Source: an uncultured bacterium
Lineage (GTDB): Bacteria; Bacteroidota; Rhodothermia; Rhodothermales; UBA10348
Assembly (NCBI GenBank): GCA_943788505.1
Contig: CALSQR010000001.1
Location: 434,001-498,000, forward strand
Reading direction: 5' to 3'
DNA: 64,000 nucleotides
Every line of letters starts with the position of its first letter. Positions within the stretch are counted from its first letter, which is position 1. The position numbers were made by a program, and so were the translations under genes. The notes below the pieces were generated by a model. That model made no database searches. It saw only the letters and a list, made by a program, of their open reading frames with translations, and had not been told where the DNA came from. Shown here one piece after another: positions 35,756 to 44,865 of the stretch.

Positions 35756-36631
35756 ATGGCTCACTTAATAGACGGCAAAGCTCTTTCTGCCCAGATCCGC
35801 GAAGAAGTCAAACAGGCGGTGACGCAGCGTACTTCTGAAGGTCATCGTGCGCCATACCTCGCCGTTGTACTCGTGGGTGAGGACCCTGCTTCCGCTTCCT
35901 ACGTCAGAGGTAAAGCTAAGGCATCGGCTGAAGTTGGAATTGGAAGTGATACCATGACCTACCCGGACGATATCGGCGAAAACGAGCTCCTTGACATTGT
36001 TAAGGGGCTAAACGAAGACCCTGAAGTAGATGGCATTTTGGTTCAATTGCCGCTACCTAAGCACATTGATGATCGAAAAGTGATTAACGCGATCGATCCA
36101 AAGAAAGATGTTGATTGCTTCCACCCCGAATCTGTTGGAAACCTCGTGATCGGTCTAGACGGCTTTCAACCAGCCACGCCAGCGGGAATTGTTGAGATGC
36201 TGCGACGCTCTAACATCGAAACGAGTGGCAAGCACTGCGTGATTATCGGACGGTCCAACATCGTCGGTAAACCACTTGCCAACCTGATGCTCAAGAAAGG
36301 GATGGATTCTACTGTCACGGTTTGCCATAGCCGAACGAAAGACCTCCCAAGCATAGCCCGGCAAGCTGACATCCTTGTCGCTGCCATAGGGTGGGCTAAT
36401 TTCGTCACAGCTGACATGGTAAAACCTGGCGCAGTGGTCATCGATGTTGGCATCAACCGCGTGGATGACGAAACTCGTGAGCGTGGATACCGCCTTGTCG
36501 GAGATGTTGATTTTGAAGCGGTGGAACCCATCGCCAGCCACATCACTCCCGTCCCAGGAGGCGTTGGACCGATGACAATTGCAGTGCTTCTACAGAATAC
36601 ATTGAAGGCAGCAGTAGATCACTCCGCATAA
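35756..36631 (+). CDS. folD: Bifunctional methylenetetrahydrofolate dehydrogenase/cyclohydrolase
   Basis: 291 residues. Typical features are SASYVRGKAKASAEVGI (catalytic Lys and Tyr), DGILVQLPLPKHI, VDCFHP, PATPAGIVEML, IGRSNIVGKPLA (NADP-binding), VCHSRTKDL and PVPGGVGPMTIA. It interconverts methylene-, methenyl- and formyl-THF, giving the one-carbon donor for PurN and PurH. No operon partner. About 190 bp upstream hold only the tRNA-Gly promoter and no clear promoter for folD itself. Confidence 0.96.
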   Translation: MAHLIDGKALSAQIREEVKQAVTQRTSEGHRAPYLAVVLVGEDPASASYVRGKAKASAEVGIGSDTMTYPDDIGENELLDIVKGLNEDPEVDGILVQLPLPKHIDDRKVINAIDPKKDVDCFHPESVGNLVIGLDGFQPATPAGIVEMLRRSNIETSGKHCVIIGRSNIVGKPLANLMLKKGMDSTVTVCHSRTKDLPSIARQADILVAAIGWANFVTADMVKPGAVVIDVGINRVDDETRERGYRLVGDVDFEAVEPIASHITPVPGGVGPMTIAVLLQNTLKAAVDHSA

Positions 36632-36840
36632 TGTTTTGGATTACTTGTATTGCACTAAAGTGTTGCACTGCTTGGTTTTTGGGCAGTCCGTGTAATGTAT
36701 GTTTTAGCTCATGTTTTTTTGACGTCATGACTTGAGGAAGCCCAATCGGGGACGATCCTACACGTGCGGGCAGGTGCGCGCATCATTTAGTTGCGCACTC
36801 TTGCCAGCAAGGACAAACCCCAATCAGCCTTTTTTTCGTT

Positions 36841-38595
36841 ATGCAGTTTCCTACCAGGCCTCCCGCCGCTTCGCACATCAGCCGTCGTGCTGCAAGCGTT
36901 CTCTTACTGCTCATTTTTTCGGCAACCTTGCTCGCCCCTTTCGTTAGCGCCCAATCCCTTGGAGATTTCCAGACACGAGGTAGTGGTAATTGGAATAAGA
37001 GCAACACCTGGGAAGAATGGAATGGGTCTCCTTGGATCAATAATAAAGTGGTTCCTGACTTTAGCAGTGGTCAAATCACGATCCGTTTGGGACACAGTGT
37101 GAATGGGAATGCAATTGGTGACTACGATCAGGTCGTCATTGAGGCAGGTGCCACACTGTCTCTTAGTAAGTCATTCACCATCCTCGACGGCCCAGGAACT
37201 GACTTACATGTCTTTGGCACGCTTGTCGTCGGCTCTAATGTGATTTTGCAAGGGGCAGCAACGGCCATTTCTGAGCCTAATTCAGCGCTAGACATCGGAC
37301 GTTTAGGCAGTTTTGCGGTACTGGGTACATCTTCTGTACAGTTTTTAAGTCCAGTTACGATAGCATCTACCAGTGACTTCATCGTGGGGGACGCTGCGAC
37401 GGCCACTCTCGCATCAGGCTCAATATTGACCAATGGTACTCAAGGAGTAATAGACGTATCCATCAGCGGGTCTCTTTCATTTGCAGGTTCAACGGTCATC
37501 AATGAAGGGCTGATAACTACGGGCGGTAGTGGCACCATTTCGTTTGACGCAACGTCTGAATACGTCCATGCGCAAGATGGAGGCAGCTTTCCACCAGCAT
37601 CATCCACAACCTGGGCTACAGGCTCAACCGCATCAATTACGGGTGCTGATAGAAATACAACCTCCGGCTTGGATGCTTCTTTTTCCAATTTTGTTTGGAA
37701 TAGTCCTGCGCAGTCCAAGGAAATTGATCTTCAAGGTGTGTTGATCTCCGTTTCTGGCGACCTAACGATTTCCAGCACTGGAAGCGGCTCAATCATGTTC
37801 AGTGCCGCTGGAACAGCACTAAATATCGGTGGAAACTACACGCAAGACGGTGGCAACGTCGTTTTTCAGGATACCGGAAGTGCTGCCATGACTGTTGGCG
37901 GCGATTTTCAACTCAACGTTGGCACCTTCAATTTAGCTGCTACCGGAGGCACACCTGTCCTCGACGTTAACGGAGACCTACTCATTGCTGGAGCGCTCGA
38001 AAACACGGGATCAGGTACGGCAACCATCTCGCTTTCTTCAGCATCGACCCAAATAATCGACGTTTCCGGCTCGCTTTCGGGGTTGATTAACCTTGAGCTT
38101 AATGGATCTGGCGGGATACTGCTCGCCAACGACCTGACGTTACCAGGTAGCCTCACAGAAACCATTGGCGGGCTCGATCTGAACGGTTTCAATTTGACAC
38201 TTTCCGGGAGCTTGACCCTTGCCTCTCTCCTTCAGAATGCAGGTTTACTCACCTTCAACGGTCCCGACCCATCTACCCTATCAGCTCCTTCACCTTTTCA
38301 GGTAGAGGAAATGGTCATCGACAAAGCACCGTCCACCCTCACGCTGCTCTCAGACTTGGAGATCGGCACGAGCCTGATTATCCGAAGCGGGGATTTCGAC
38401 GTGGACGGGTTTAACGTGATCTTAGCACCTAGAGCAACGTTTTATAACGCCAGCGGAGCACCATTTCCTGGTACTGTTACAATCGAGCGCTCCTGGACGG
38501 ACTCGAGCGATGGCTGGCTCAGTTTGCTACGATTTCTTTCGACATCATTCCCGTCTACGCTAGAGTCCGACCGAAGGCAGCCAATGCACCGCTAA
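36841..38595 (+). CDS. Secreted surface protein head, Bacteroidota type (truncated by a frame change)
   Basis: 584 codons with signal peptide (VLLLLIFSATLLAPFVSA) and the usual opening QSLGDFQTRGSGNWNKSNTWEEWNG of T9SS-type surface proteins (landmarks RGSGNWNKSNTWE). Then come many short beta-helix-like repeats rich in Ser, Gly, Thr and Asn (for example ISGSLSFAGST). FPGTVTIERSWTDSSDGW is where related proteins continue with 'RLLSSPV...'; here the frame goes on with about 20 unrelated residues to a stop. From 38448 another frame is open and continues into the next gene. So the tail (and any sorting signal) is lost. The frame change lies near 38510-38525. See the finding on this junction. Confidence 0.65.
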   Translation: MQFPTRPPAASHISRRAASVLLLLIFSATLLAPFVSAQSLGDFQTRGSGNWNKSNTWEEWNGSPWINNKVVPDFSSGQITIRLGHSVNGNAIGDYDQVVIEAGATLSLSKSFTILDGPGTDLHVFGTLVVGSNVILQGAATAISEPNSALDIGRLGSFAVLGTSSVQFLSPVTIASTSDFIVGDAATATLASGSILTNGTQGVIDVSISGSLSFAGSTVINEGLITTGGSGTISFDATSEYVHAQDGGSFPPASSTTWATGSTASITGADRNTTSGLDASFSNFVWNSPAQSKEIDLQGVLISVSGDLTISSTGSGSIMFSAAGTALNIGGNYTQDGGNVVFQDTGSAAMTVGGDFQLNVGTFNLAATGGTPVLDVNGDLLIAGALENTGSGTATISLSSASTQIIDVSGSLSGLINLELNGSGGILLANDLTLPGSLTETIGGLDLNGFNLTLSGSLTLASLLQNAGLLTFNGPDPSTLSAPSPFQVEEMVIDKAPSTLTLLSDLEIGTSLIIRSGDFDVDGFNVILAPRATFYNASGAPFPGTVTIERSWTDSSDGWLSLLRFLSTSFPSTLESDRRQPMHR

Positions 38596-38666
38596 GTCTT
38601 GCACTTGCAACTGTAGGAGACGAAGGTGGAGCGATTCCCCAGGCTACGATTACCGCAAACGGCAAA

Positions 38667-40019
38667 ATGCTGGGCGGTTCGGTCTTTGTTTCCGCGACAC
38701 TAGCCGAAATGCCACGTCAAAAGTTCTACGGAGAAGACGCTAACCTCAAGGCTACGTACGTTTCCGAAGATGTTATTGTCCAGCTCGGCGATCACAGTCA
38801 GGCGATTTCCCCCTTAACACTCACCGGTGAAAAAGGCCTCGGAGCCTCTGCTGATGTTTCCACTGGCAATTGGAATATCAAAGCTACTGCACAGCGCGCA
38901 CGATACATTTTTCCGGTTCAAGAACGCCTAGCTTTTTCGGTAGGATATGCGACATCTTCTACCTCAACAGCTAGCGTTAACCTCATGCACCGCAATGGTT
39001 ATTACCAGGGCAGCATCATGTCTCTTCGCACGTTGTCTAGCCCATTCGGCCCAACGTCAAAACTGGACTTGGAATGTGGTATGGATAATGCAGAGGCCCT
39101 TAGGGACCCATCATGCTCCATGCAGTTCTCCAATAGCTCTCGTCGCTTATCCTATCGTTTAGGAGCTCAGCGCGGGTCTACTTCGTTTCCAGGGGCGATT
39201 GCAGGAGCGACGCAGTTTTCAGAGTATTTATCGTTTCGCCTTTCACGATCGATTCGTTTAGACAATAACCTGAATGTGACCAAACGATCATTAGGCGGTG
39301 GTTTTGAACGCTCCAATTTGTTTGCCAAGGTTGGAGTTACGTGGTCAACACGCGTTTTAGGCGGATCACTCTATGTAAGCGCGCACGGTGTTCATACCCA
39401 GAATGCGTATACAACCCTAGCCTCCTCTTCCGATAGAACGGATAACACCTTACGCTCTTCGCTGGGTTATCATCTGCGCCGCATGGGCTTAACAGTTTCT
39501 GTTGAACAAGGTACTTCACGTTCTTCAAGCGAGGGAACGTCTGGTGGATTATCTAGAATTAAGTCAAACTACCGTTACAGCCCAACTCAAAGCTGGTCTA
39601 TTAACGGTTCATGGGAGATGTCCAGCGGTAATCTGTCAGCAATGGCTCTTAAACAGACGCAACACCAGATTGGCTTAGGGTCGACTTTAGCGTTAGCCAA
39701 AGGATGGACGGCCAGTGCTACAGCGTTTAGAAGCACTGTCGAAGCTACCATACGCCAGCAGTATGCTTCCCTACGAGGCAGTATAACACGTACATTCAAA
39801 ACTGGAAGGACTCTCTCGGCCAGGATTCAGATGAATCACTCAGCTGGACGGCAGGAGATCAGAGCCTCGGATTATCGCCTTGCCTTCACTACTCCCCTGG
39901 CTTCGCCTTTTAACCGAGCTCAATCTGAAGCTAATATTCTTCGAGGGCGTCTCATCGATCAGGATACGGGTGCCCCCATTACGGGTATTATGATGTTTTC
40001 GGCAACGACCTCGCTATGA
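38667..40019 (+). CDS. Outer-membrane beta-barrel domain, reading frame continuous with 38448 upstream
   Basis: The first ATG is at 38667, but coding continues upstream without it (AQFATISFDIIPVYARV ... NAPLSLALATVGD), so the true start is not in this frame. The body is an alternating-strand barrel (IVQLGDHSQAISPLTLTGEKGLG, ATAQRARYIF, LAFSVGYATS). VQLGDHSQAISPLTLTGEKGLG has a shape seen in a Bacteroidota barrel family of unknown function. The end is GRLIDQDTGAPITGIMMF, the beginning of a carboxypeptidase-regulatory-like domain, then out of frame. ATGA overlap with the next gene. Confidence 0.6.
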   Translation: MLGGSVFVSATLAEMPRQKFYGEDANLKATYVSEDVIVQLGDHSQAISPLTLTGEKGLGASADVSTGNWNIKATAQRARYIFPVQERLAFSVGYATSSTSTASVNLMHRNGYYQGSIMSLRTLSSPFGPTSKLDLECGMDNAEALRDPSCSMQFSNSSRRLSYRLGAQRGSTSFPGAIAGATQFSEYLSFRLSRSIRLDNNLNVTKRSLGGGFERSNLFAKVGVTWSTRVLGGSLYVSAHGVHTQNAYTTLASSSDRTDNTLRSSLGYHLRRMGLTVSVEQGTSRSSSEGTSGGLSRIKSNYRYSPTQSWSINGSWEMSSGNLSAMALKQTQHQIGLGSTLALAKGWTASATAFRSTVEATIRQQYASLRGSITRTFKTGRTLSARIQMNHSAGRQEIRASDYRLAFTTPLASPFNRAQSEANILRGRLIDQDTGAPITGIMMFSATTSL

Positions 40020-41794
40020 CTGATGATAAAGGTCGTTTCATATTTGCTAGAAATCCTGAGAATACATCCTTCCTGCGAGTCGACCAGCAGACTCTCGGAT
40101 ACGATCGTATTCCTGAAATGTCTATGCCGATTCAGATTGGTCCTACCGACTGGACAGGAAGCGAGCTTATCATTCCTATTTCGAAGGCATCCCGCGTTTC
40201 AGGTATTCTGGAGTCCTTTAGAACGTCTGCATCTGCCGACATTCTCATGGGTGTCACGTCAGATTCTCTCGTTCTGGAAAAAGGAATCGGTGGTGCTGTA
40301 CTACAAATAGAAAACGATCGTATTCGCTTGCGCACAAGAACCTCCCCGTCAGGACGATTCGAGTTTACGCAGCTACCTCCAGGGACCTACGAGGTAAGTA
40401 TACTAAAGGCTAAGACCAATGAATACCAACGACTTGAACTCACTTCTATTAAAGTGATACTAGAGGAGGGAGCGGATAAAGAATTGGAGTTTAGAATTAT
40501 CCCTGCTCGTAAAAAGATCCGGATGATCTCAACATCAAGCCTGTTTCTAAATGGCAGTTCCTCTGGACTTTCAAGTGAATCAACGACTCCTTCTCCAGTT
40601 TCGCTGAACGAATCTGCTTCAATTGAGAAGCAGGTCGCAATCGAGGACCAAAAAGCATCCTCCCCAGCAGCGCCTGTATCACCTATTTCAAACGCGAAAA
40701 AGGATACTAGCCACCAAACGCCTGTCGAATCCGCTCCTTCAACGGTAGCTGTTGTATCCGCAACGTCTAGCGTTCAGGAAGTAAGCTCTCTATATGAGAG
40801 CGACACACCCAAAAGCAAGGACACTATTGAAAGACCTAAGTGGTTTCAGTTGCTTAAGCAGGCAGCGCTTGAAGTATCGAAGCATAATGATGCATCACAG
40901 CGTCTATCAGAGGCGGCGGGACCGGCCCCTTTCATTCCTTACTATATCCATCGGATGACACCAGAAAGTGGTAGCAATCGAGCCATGCTCAATGGACTAT
41001 TGTTCGTTCTCTGCTTGCTGTTTCTATTGGTCGATATTGATCTGTTGGTCCGTTTTGCGGTGACCCGCAAAAAGAACGGTATTCGTTCTCTGAAGGACCC
41101 CGTATGGTTCGCACTTTGGCGGCAGCTCATCATCTACTTGTTCGCAATCACGGTTGCAACCGTGTCATGGGGATTACTTGCAGGAATCTCTGTTTCCCTA
41201 GCACTTAGTGGTATTTCAGTGGCAATTGAGACGCGAGATACCTATCGAGCGATCTGGAATATTGCTCAACTCTACGGACGTGGTGTAAAGGTAGATACTT
41301 GGGTTGTCTGGCGTGATAGTGCTGTATGTATCAAAGGTATTGGACTCGAAGCTGTACAAGCCTCAACACTTGAAGGACAACGAATTGAGATCCCAACGCA
41401 TTTGACACACCTGCTTATTGGGCAGATTTTTTCTACTGAAGATGCTCAGGATAGTCAGTTCACTTTCGAAATTTCTCGTATGGCCAATCTGAGTCACGTG
41501 AGGTCGTTGATCCAAGATTCACTTCGGCCACTTTCACCTTCTGGGCTCAACAGCAACGCTAGCATTGAGTTCGAAGACATCGACGCCCAGCGTACGCTTG
41601 TTTGTATTACTCTTCTTTCGATGCCATCTCATCCAGCTCATGTTCTGGCACCTGGCCTCTGTGAGAAATCATTGAACGCAGCCGGAATACCTGGTATTTC
41701 AACCAAGAGAGATGGGCCAATAAGTGGCTCCGCACATCGGGGTGGTAAAGCCTATGGACCCTTGAAGCTTATTAAAGGAAACAGAGCCGTTTAA
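40016..41794 (+). CDS. Regulatory-like domain, Ser/Thr linker, and MscS-like membrane domain
   Basis: 592 codons. Residues 1-45 (MTDDKGRFIFARNPENTSFL) complete the domain cut off in the preceding frame. A second such domain is at about 105-160 (SPSGRFEFTQLPPGTYEVSI). A Ser/Thr/Pro-rich linker follows (about 180-290), then two or three membrane helices (LLFVLCLLFLLVDIDLLV at about 325; IIYLFAITVATVSWGLLAGI at about 370) and a C-terminal region with the MscS beta-domain look (GVKVDTWVVWRDSAV ... IGLEAVQASTLEGQRIEIPTH). The MscS match is by pattern only. Joining an outer-membrane-type domain with an inner-membrane channel-like one is odd. Confidence 0.5.
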   Translation: MTDDKGRFIFARNPENTSFLRVDQQTLGYDRIPEMSMPIQIGPTDWTGSELIIPISKASRVSGILESFRTSASADILMGVTSDSLVLEKGIGGAVLQIENDRIRLRTRTSPSGRFEFTQLPPGTYEVSILKAKTNEYQRLELTSIKVILEEGADKELEFRIIPARKKIRMISTSSLFLNGSSSGLSSESTTPSPVSLNESASIEKQVAIEDQKASSPAAPVSPISNAKKDTSHQTPVESAPSTVAVVSATSSVQEVSSLYESDTPKSKDTIERPKWFQLLKQAALEVSKHNDASQRLSEAAGPAPFIPYYIHRMTPESGSNRAMLNGLLFVLCLLFLLVDIDLLVRFAVTRKKNGIRSLKDPVWFALWRQLIIYLFAITVATVSWGLLAGISVSLALSGISVAIETRDTYRAIWNIAQLYGRGVKVDTWVVWRDSAVCIKGIGLEAVQASTLEGQRIEIPTHLTHLLIGQIFSTEDAQDSQFTFEISRMANLSHVRSLIQDSLRPLSPSGLNSNASIEFEDIDAQRTLVCITLLSMPSHPAHVLAPGLCEKSLNAAGIPGISTKRDGPISGSAHRGGKAYGPLKLIKGNRAV

Positions 41795-41900
41795 TTCTGC
41801 TGCAGACAAAGCTCAAAGACCAAACGTGTCGCTCCTCGTTCTGCCCCAGTTTGGATCCGATTTGACTAGCGTGACTAAGCAAGCGTGGACCCGAAGTAGG

Positions 41901-42356
41901 TCAATCGAAGGTTGCTCCACCATGGTCAGTGCCATTGACCGTGTAGCGATAGGAGATCTGCGCTGATTTCTCCAATATTCTAGACACTGAGCAATACTTG
42001 CCCAGACTCAGTTCGATGGCACGTTTTACCCGGGCAGGATCAAGATTCCCTTCCAGTTTGAAGTGTAGTTCGATGGTTTCGTAGATCGATGGAGATACTC
42101 CATCTGGCTTGAACCCGTCCACTTCTACCGTCATCGATGTAATGTCCTGTCGCCCCTTCTTCAAAATGGAGACCACATCTACGCTACTGCACCCACCAAT
42201 AGCCATGACAACAAGCTGCATCGGACCGACACCATTGCCCTTTCCATCTTCGTAGGCCGTGGCATCATCGATATCCACAAATTGGCCGGCTGTGTTAAAG
42301 GCTCTGAAATGAAAATCAGCTTCCTGTTTTTCTAGTTTGGCGATTACATGTCCCAT
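41901..42356 (-). CDS. OsmC-family protein
   Basis: About 151 residues from the ATG at 42356 (the frame is open to 42398). The N-terminal strands (MGHVIAKLEKQEADFHFRAF), GPMQLVVMAIGGCSSVDVVSIL (redox Cys, about 60) and KYCSVSRILEKSAQISYRY (second Cys) match the OsmC/Ohr fold, with the two cysteines that reduce organic hydroperoxides. It is probably a thiol peroxidase, though the simple OsmC group may have other substrates. It stands alone, converging on the MscS-like gene; the 106-bp gap shows no clear terminator. Confidence 0.85.
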   Translation of the reverse strand: MGHVIAKLEKQEADFHFRAFNTAGQFVDIDDATAYEDGKGNGVGPMQLVVMAIGGCSSVDVVSILKKGRQDITSMTVEVDGFKPDGVSPSIYETIELHFKLEGNLDPARVKRAIELSLGKYCSVSRILEKSAQISYRYTVNGTDHGGATFD

Positions 42357-42453
42357 GAAGATGCGATTAGTTGGTAGACGACAGCGTCCAGACTGCACTT
42401 AAATCGAATTAATGGCCCTCGGACGAATACTGTATGTTCTGGTCTGGGCCAAT

Positions 42454-43266
42454 TCAATTGATCGAGTCGATGTTCCAGTCTCTGAGAGACAACTCATCCA
42501 TAACACGGTAAGCAGTCAGGTCATGTAAGATGGGTGTTATGGAAACCCACCCATTCTCAACCGCCCACAGATCAGTATTCTCTCCCTTATCCATATTGAC
42601 AAATGTCCCAGAAAGCCAGTAATAAGGCTTATCGAAAGGGTCTAGGCGCTCTGCAAACTGCTCTTCCCAACGCGCTTGCGCCTGCCTCGTGATAAGACAA
42701 CCTTTGATCTTTTCTATGGGCAGATCTGGGATGTTCACATTCAATAGAATTCCTGGAGGAGGCGCTTGCTTAAGGACGTTTTCGACGATTTGGCGGGCCA
42801 CCCGACCAGATGCTTCAAAATCGCCCCCTCCCCACCTACAATGTGAAAAAGCGACTGCTGGAATACCAAGGATGGACGCCTCAGTAGCTGCGCTTACCGT
42901 GCCTGAATAGATTACATTCACGGCCGTGTTTGGGCCATGGTTGATCCCTGAAACCACTAGATCGGGTTTACGCGGTACAAGCTTATCAAGAGCGAGCTTT
43001 ACACAGTCAGCAGGCGTTCCTGAGACGGCAAATGCTGTTAGCTGGCCAGAGGGCCCTCGAAATGGCCAAGGACGCGCCCTTACCGGGTCTCGCATTGTTA
43101 TTGCGTGCCCAACTGCACTCATTTCGTGCAGTGGTGCCACAATAATCACCTCAGCTACTGCATCGAGAGCTGAAGCCAAGGATAAAATTCCCGCTGCTTC
43201 GATACCGTCGTCATTGCTGATCAAAATCAGCGGTCGTTCCGAATCCTTCACGTAATTGCTGGTCAA
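42454..43266 (-). CDS. surE: 5'-nucleotidase SurE
   Basis: 270 residues. [19 protein letters not shown] has the metal pair (N18, D19, D20), [13 protein letters not shown] follows, [37 protein letters not shown] (landmarks VSGINHG and YSGTVSAA) contains the Asn and Ser ligands, and NVNIPDLP is typical. It dephosphorylates nucleoside monophosphates. The start TTG at 43266 overlaps the panB stop (TTGA), so translation is coupled. Confidence 0.94.
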   Translation of the reverse strand: MTSNYVKDSERPLILISNDDGIEAAGILSLASALDAVAEVIIVAPLHEMSAVGHAITMRDPVRARPWPFRGPSGQLTAFAVSGTPADCVKLALDKLVPRKPDLVVSGINHGPNTAVNVIYSGTVSAATEASILGIPAVAFSHCRWGGGDFEASGRVARQIVENVLKQAPPPGILLNVNIPDLPIEKIKGCLITRQAQARWEEQFAERLDPFDKPYYWLSGTFVNMDKGENTDLWAVENGWVSITPILHDLTAYRVMDELSLRDWNIDSIN

Positions 43267-44096
43267 TAACTTTCGTCGTCCGATGGAAATGCTCCTGAAC
43301 GTACATCATCTATGTACTGCTGCACCATGCTGCTGATCTGTTGATCTAGATGCCCATAACGCCGGACAAAACGGGGATTGAAGTCAGTAGTTAGCCCCAA
43401 TGCATCGTGGGTAACTAGAACCTGACCATCACAAGAAATTCCCGCGCCGATGCCAATCGTTGGGATAGATACGGACGCTGTCACTTCAGCTGCCAAATGT
43501 GCTGGGATCTTCTCTAGCACAATGGCAAATACTCCGGCCTGTTCCAGCAGTTTTGCATCCTCTCGCAATTCCTCTGCCTCGACTTCATCGCGAGCCCTGA
43601 CTTGGTACGAACCAAAACGATAAATACTCTGCGGAGTGAGCCCAAGATGGCCCATCACCGGGATGCCAGCCTCAAGGATTCGTTCAACAGTCGGCACGAT
43701 TGAGCGGCCCCCTTCTACCTTCACTGCATGAGCTCCTGACTCCTTCATCACTCTTACAGCAGATGAAAGTGCCTCTTTTGTATTTCCTTGATAGGTACCA
43801 AAAGGTAGATCTACTACTACTAAGGATCTTTGTACCCCGCGCACGACGCACTGCGCGTGATACACCATCTGATCAAGCGTAATGGGCAGCGTCGTTTCAT
43901 GACCTGCCATCACGTTCGAGGCTGAGTCCCCAACAAGCAAGACGTCAACGCCGGCCGCATCTAGGATGCGCGCGGACGTGTAGTCGTATGCTGTCAGCAT
44001 GGCAATACGGACCCCTGACCCCTTCATGTCTTGAAGTGTCCGAGTGGTAACCCGAGCAACCTGTTCGGGTGAAGGCATTGAGGTACGAGTACTCAT
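43263..44096 (-). CDS. panB: 3-methyl-2-oxobutanoate hydroxymethyltransferase
   Basis: 277 residues. [35 protein letters not shown] (landmarks [19 protein letters not shown]), THETLPIT-like [36 protein letters not shown] and IGIGAG are the PanB pattern, including metal ligands D and E and the catalytic Glu. It makes ketopantoate with 5,10-methylene-THF (linking to folD). It overlaps surE by 4 bp, and a strong terminator lies upstream of it, on the same strand, between it and ompH. Confidence 0.95.
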   Translation of the reverse strand: MSTRTSMPSPEQVARVTTRTLQDMKGSGVRIAMLTAYDYTSARILDAAGVDVLLVGDSASNVMAGHETTLPITLDQMVYHAQCVVRGVQRSLVVVDLPFGTYQGNTKEALSSAVRVMKESGAHAVKVEGGRSIVPTVERILEAGIPVMGHLGLTPQSIYRFGSYQVRARDEVEAEELREDAKLLEQAGVFAIVLEKIPAHLAAEVTASVSIPTIGIGAGISCDGQVLVTHDALGLTTDFNPRFVRRYGHLDQQISSMVQQYIDDVRSGAFPSDDESY

Positions 44097-44175
44097 GCTG
44101 CTAGAACTCCATGAATCAGGACGGTTTTAAGTAACGACAATCGCTGCATTAACGTCCGCAGAAGAGGCAATATAT

Positions 44176-44210
44176 AAAAAGGCGGGCGCCCGCTGGGCGC
44201 CCGCCTTTTT
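44176..44210. terminator. Strong bidirectional terminator after ompH
   Basis: 11-bp perfect stem GGCGGGCGCCC (44181-44191), loop GCT, GGGCGCCCGCC (44195-44205), with TTTTT on the plus strand and TTTTTATAT on the minus strand. It ends the minus-strand dxr-rseP-uppS-bamA-ompH-ompH run and separates it from panB-surE. Confidence 0.93.
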
Positions 44211-44227
44211 CGCAATAAACGCCAGAG

Positions 44228-44776
44228 CTAGTTGATCGACTGGGAATCTTCCTCGTCAATCTCGATGCCGAGACGAAGGGCAATATCCACATTGATGTTG
44301 ATCACCGTTTCCGTGTTCACGTATAGAAGCGCGGGCGAACGCATGACGATGTCCAATCCTTGTTCCTGGGCGATTGCATCGATCGCATCCTGGACACTCT
44401 GCAAAAGGGGAGCCATCAGTTGATCCTGACGGTCGGCTAGTTCCTGATCTTTTGCAGCTGCAGATGTCTGAATCTCGTTCTGAAGCTGTGCAAGCTCATT
44501 TTCTCGTTCAGCTTGACGCTCTGCCGTAAGAAGAGGCTGCTGCTTCTGGTAGCGATCGACTCTTTCCTGAAAATCTTCAGCCAATGCCTGAAGCGCTTCC
44601 TGGCTCGTACGGTATTCAACCGCCATCTGCTGCTGCACGCCTTGATACTCAGGCATATAGGTAATGATAATCTCCGGATCGGCATAACCGACCTTAAGCG
44701 CCTGAGCCGCTGTATCCTGATGGAACGTACCCACGAGGAGGAGTGCAAGGAGAATACTAAATAAGGACTTTTTCAT
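44228..44776 (-). CDS. OmpH/Skp-family periplasmic chaperone (second copy)
   Basis: 182 residues with a signal peptide (LFSILLALLLVGTF ... AAQA). The mature part begins LKVGYADPEIIITYMPEYQGVQQQM and goes on as a long helical hairpin rich in Gln, Glu and Arg (about 55-130), the tentacles of Skp. The end (VVNINVDIALRLGIEID-like) closes the core. Skp/OmpH binds unfolded outer-membrane proteins for BamA. It follows the first copy (44866-45417) in the same direction with a gap of about 90 bp, and shares its layout. Probably an old duplication. Confidence 0.88.
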   Translation of the reverse strand: MKKSLFSILLALLLVGTFHQDTAAQALKVGYADPEIIITYMPEYQGVQQQMAVEYRTSQEALQALAEDFQERVDRYQKQQPLLTAERQAERENELAQLQNEIQTSAAAKDQELADRQDQLMAPLLQSVQDAIDAIAQEQGLDIVMRSPALLYVNTETVININVDIALRLGIEIDEEDSQSIN

Positions 44777-44865
44777 TTGTTGTTCTGAACGTCCGGTATC
44801 TGAGACCGGATGAATTGATGGAATGACTCAGGAGAGCCAGCCGGGTTCATGGTTGTAAAGGGGTT

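Noticed and set aside
36720-36727. Palindrome TGACGTCA and repeated TTGCACT between folD and the surface gene
   Set aside because: An 8-bp palindrome and 7-bp repeat are expected by chance; no known operator matched.
40016-40019. Programmed -1 frameshift at the T4 run
   Set aside because: The run is short and the P-site tRNA would re-pair poorly (GTT against TTT); no stimulatory structure was seen. A simple indel is more likely.
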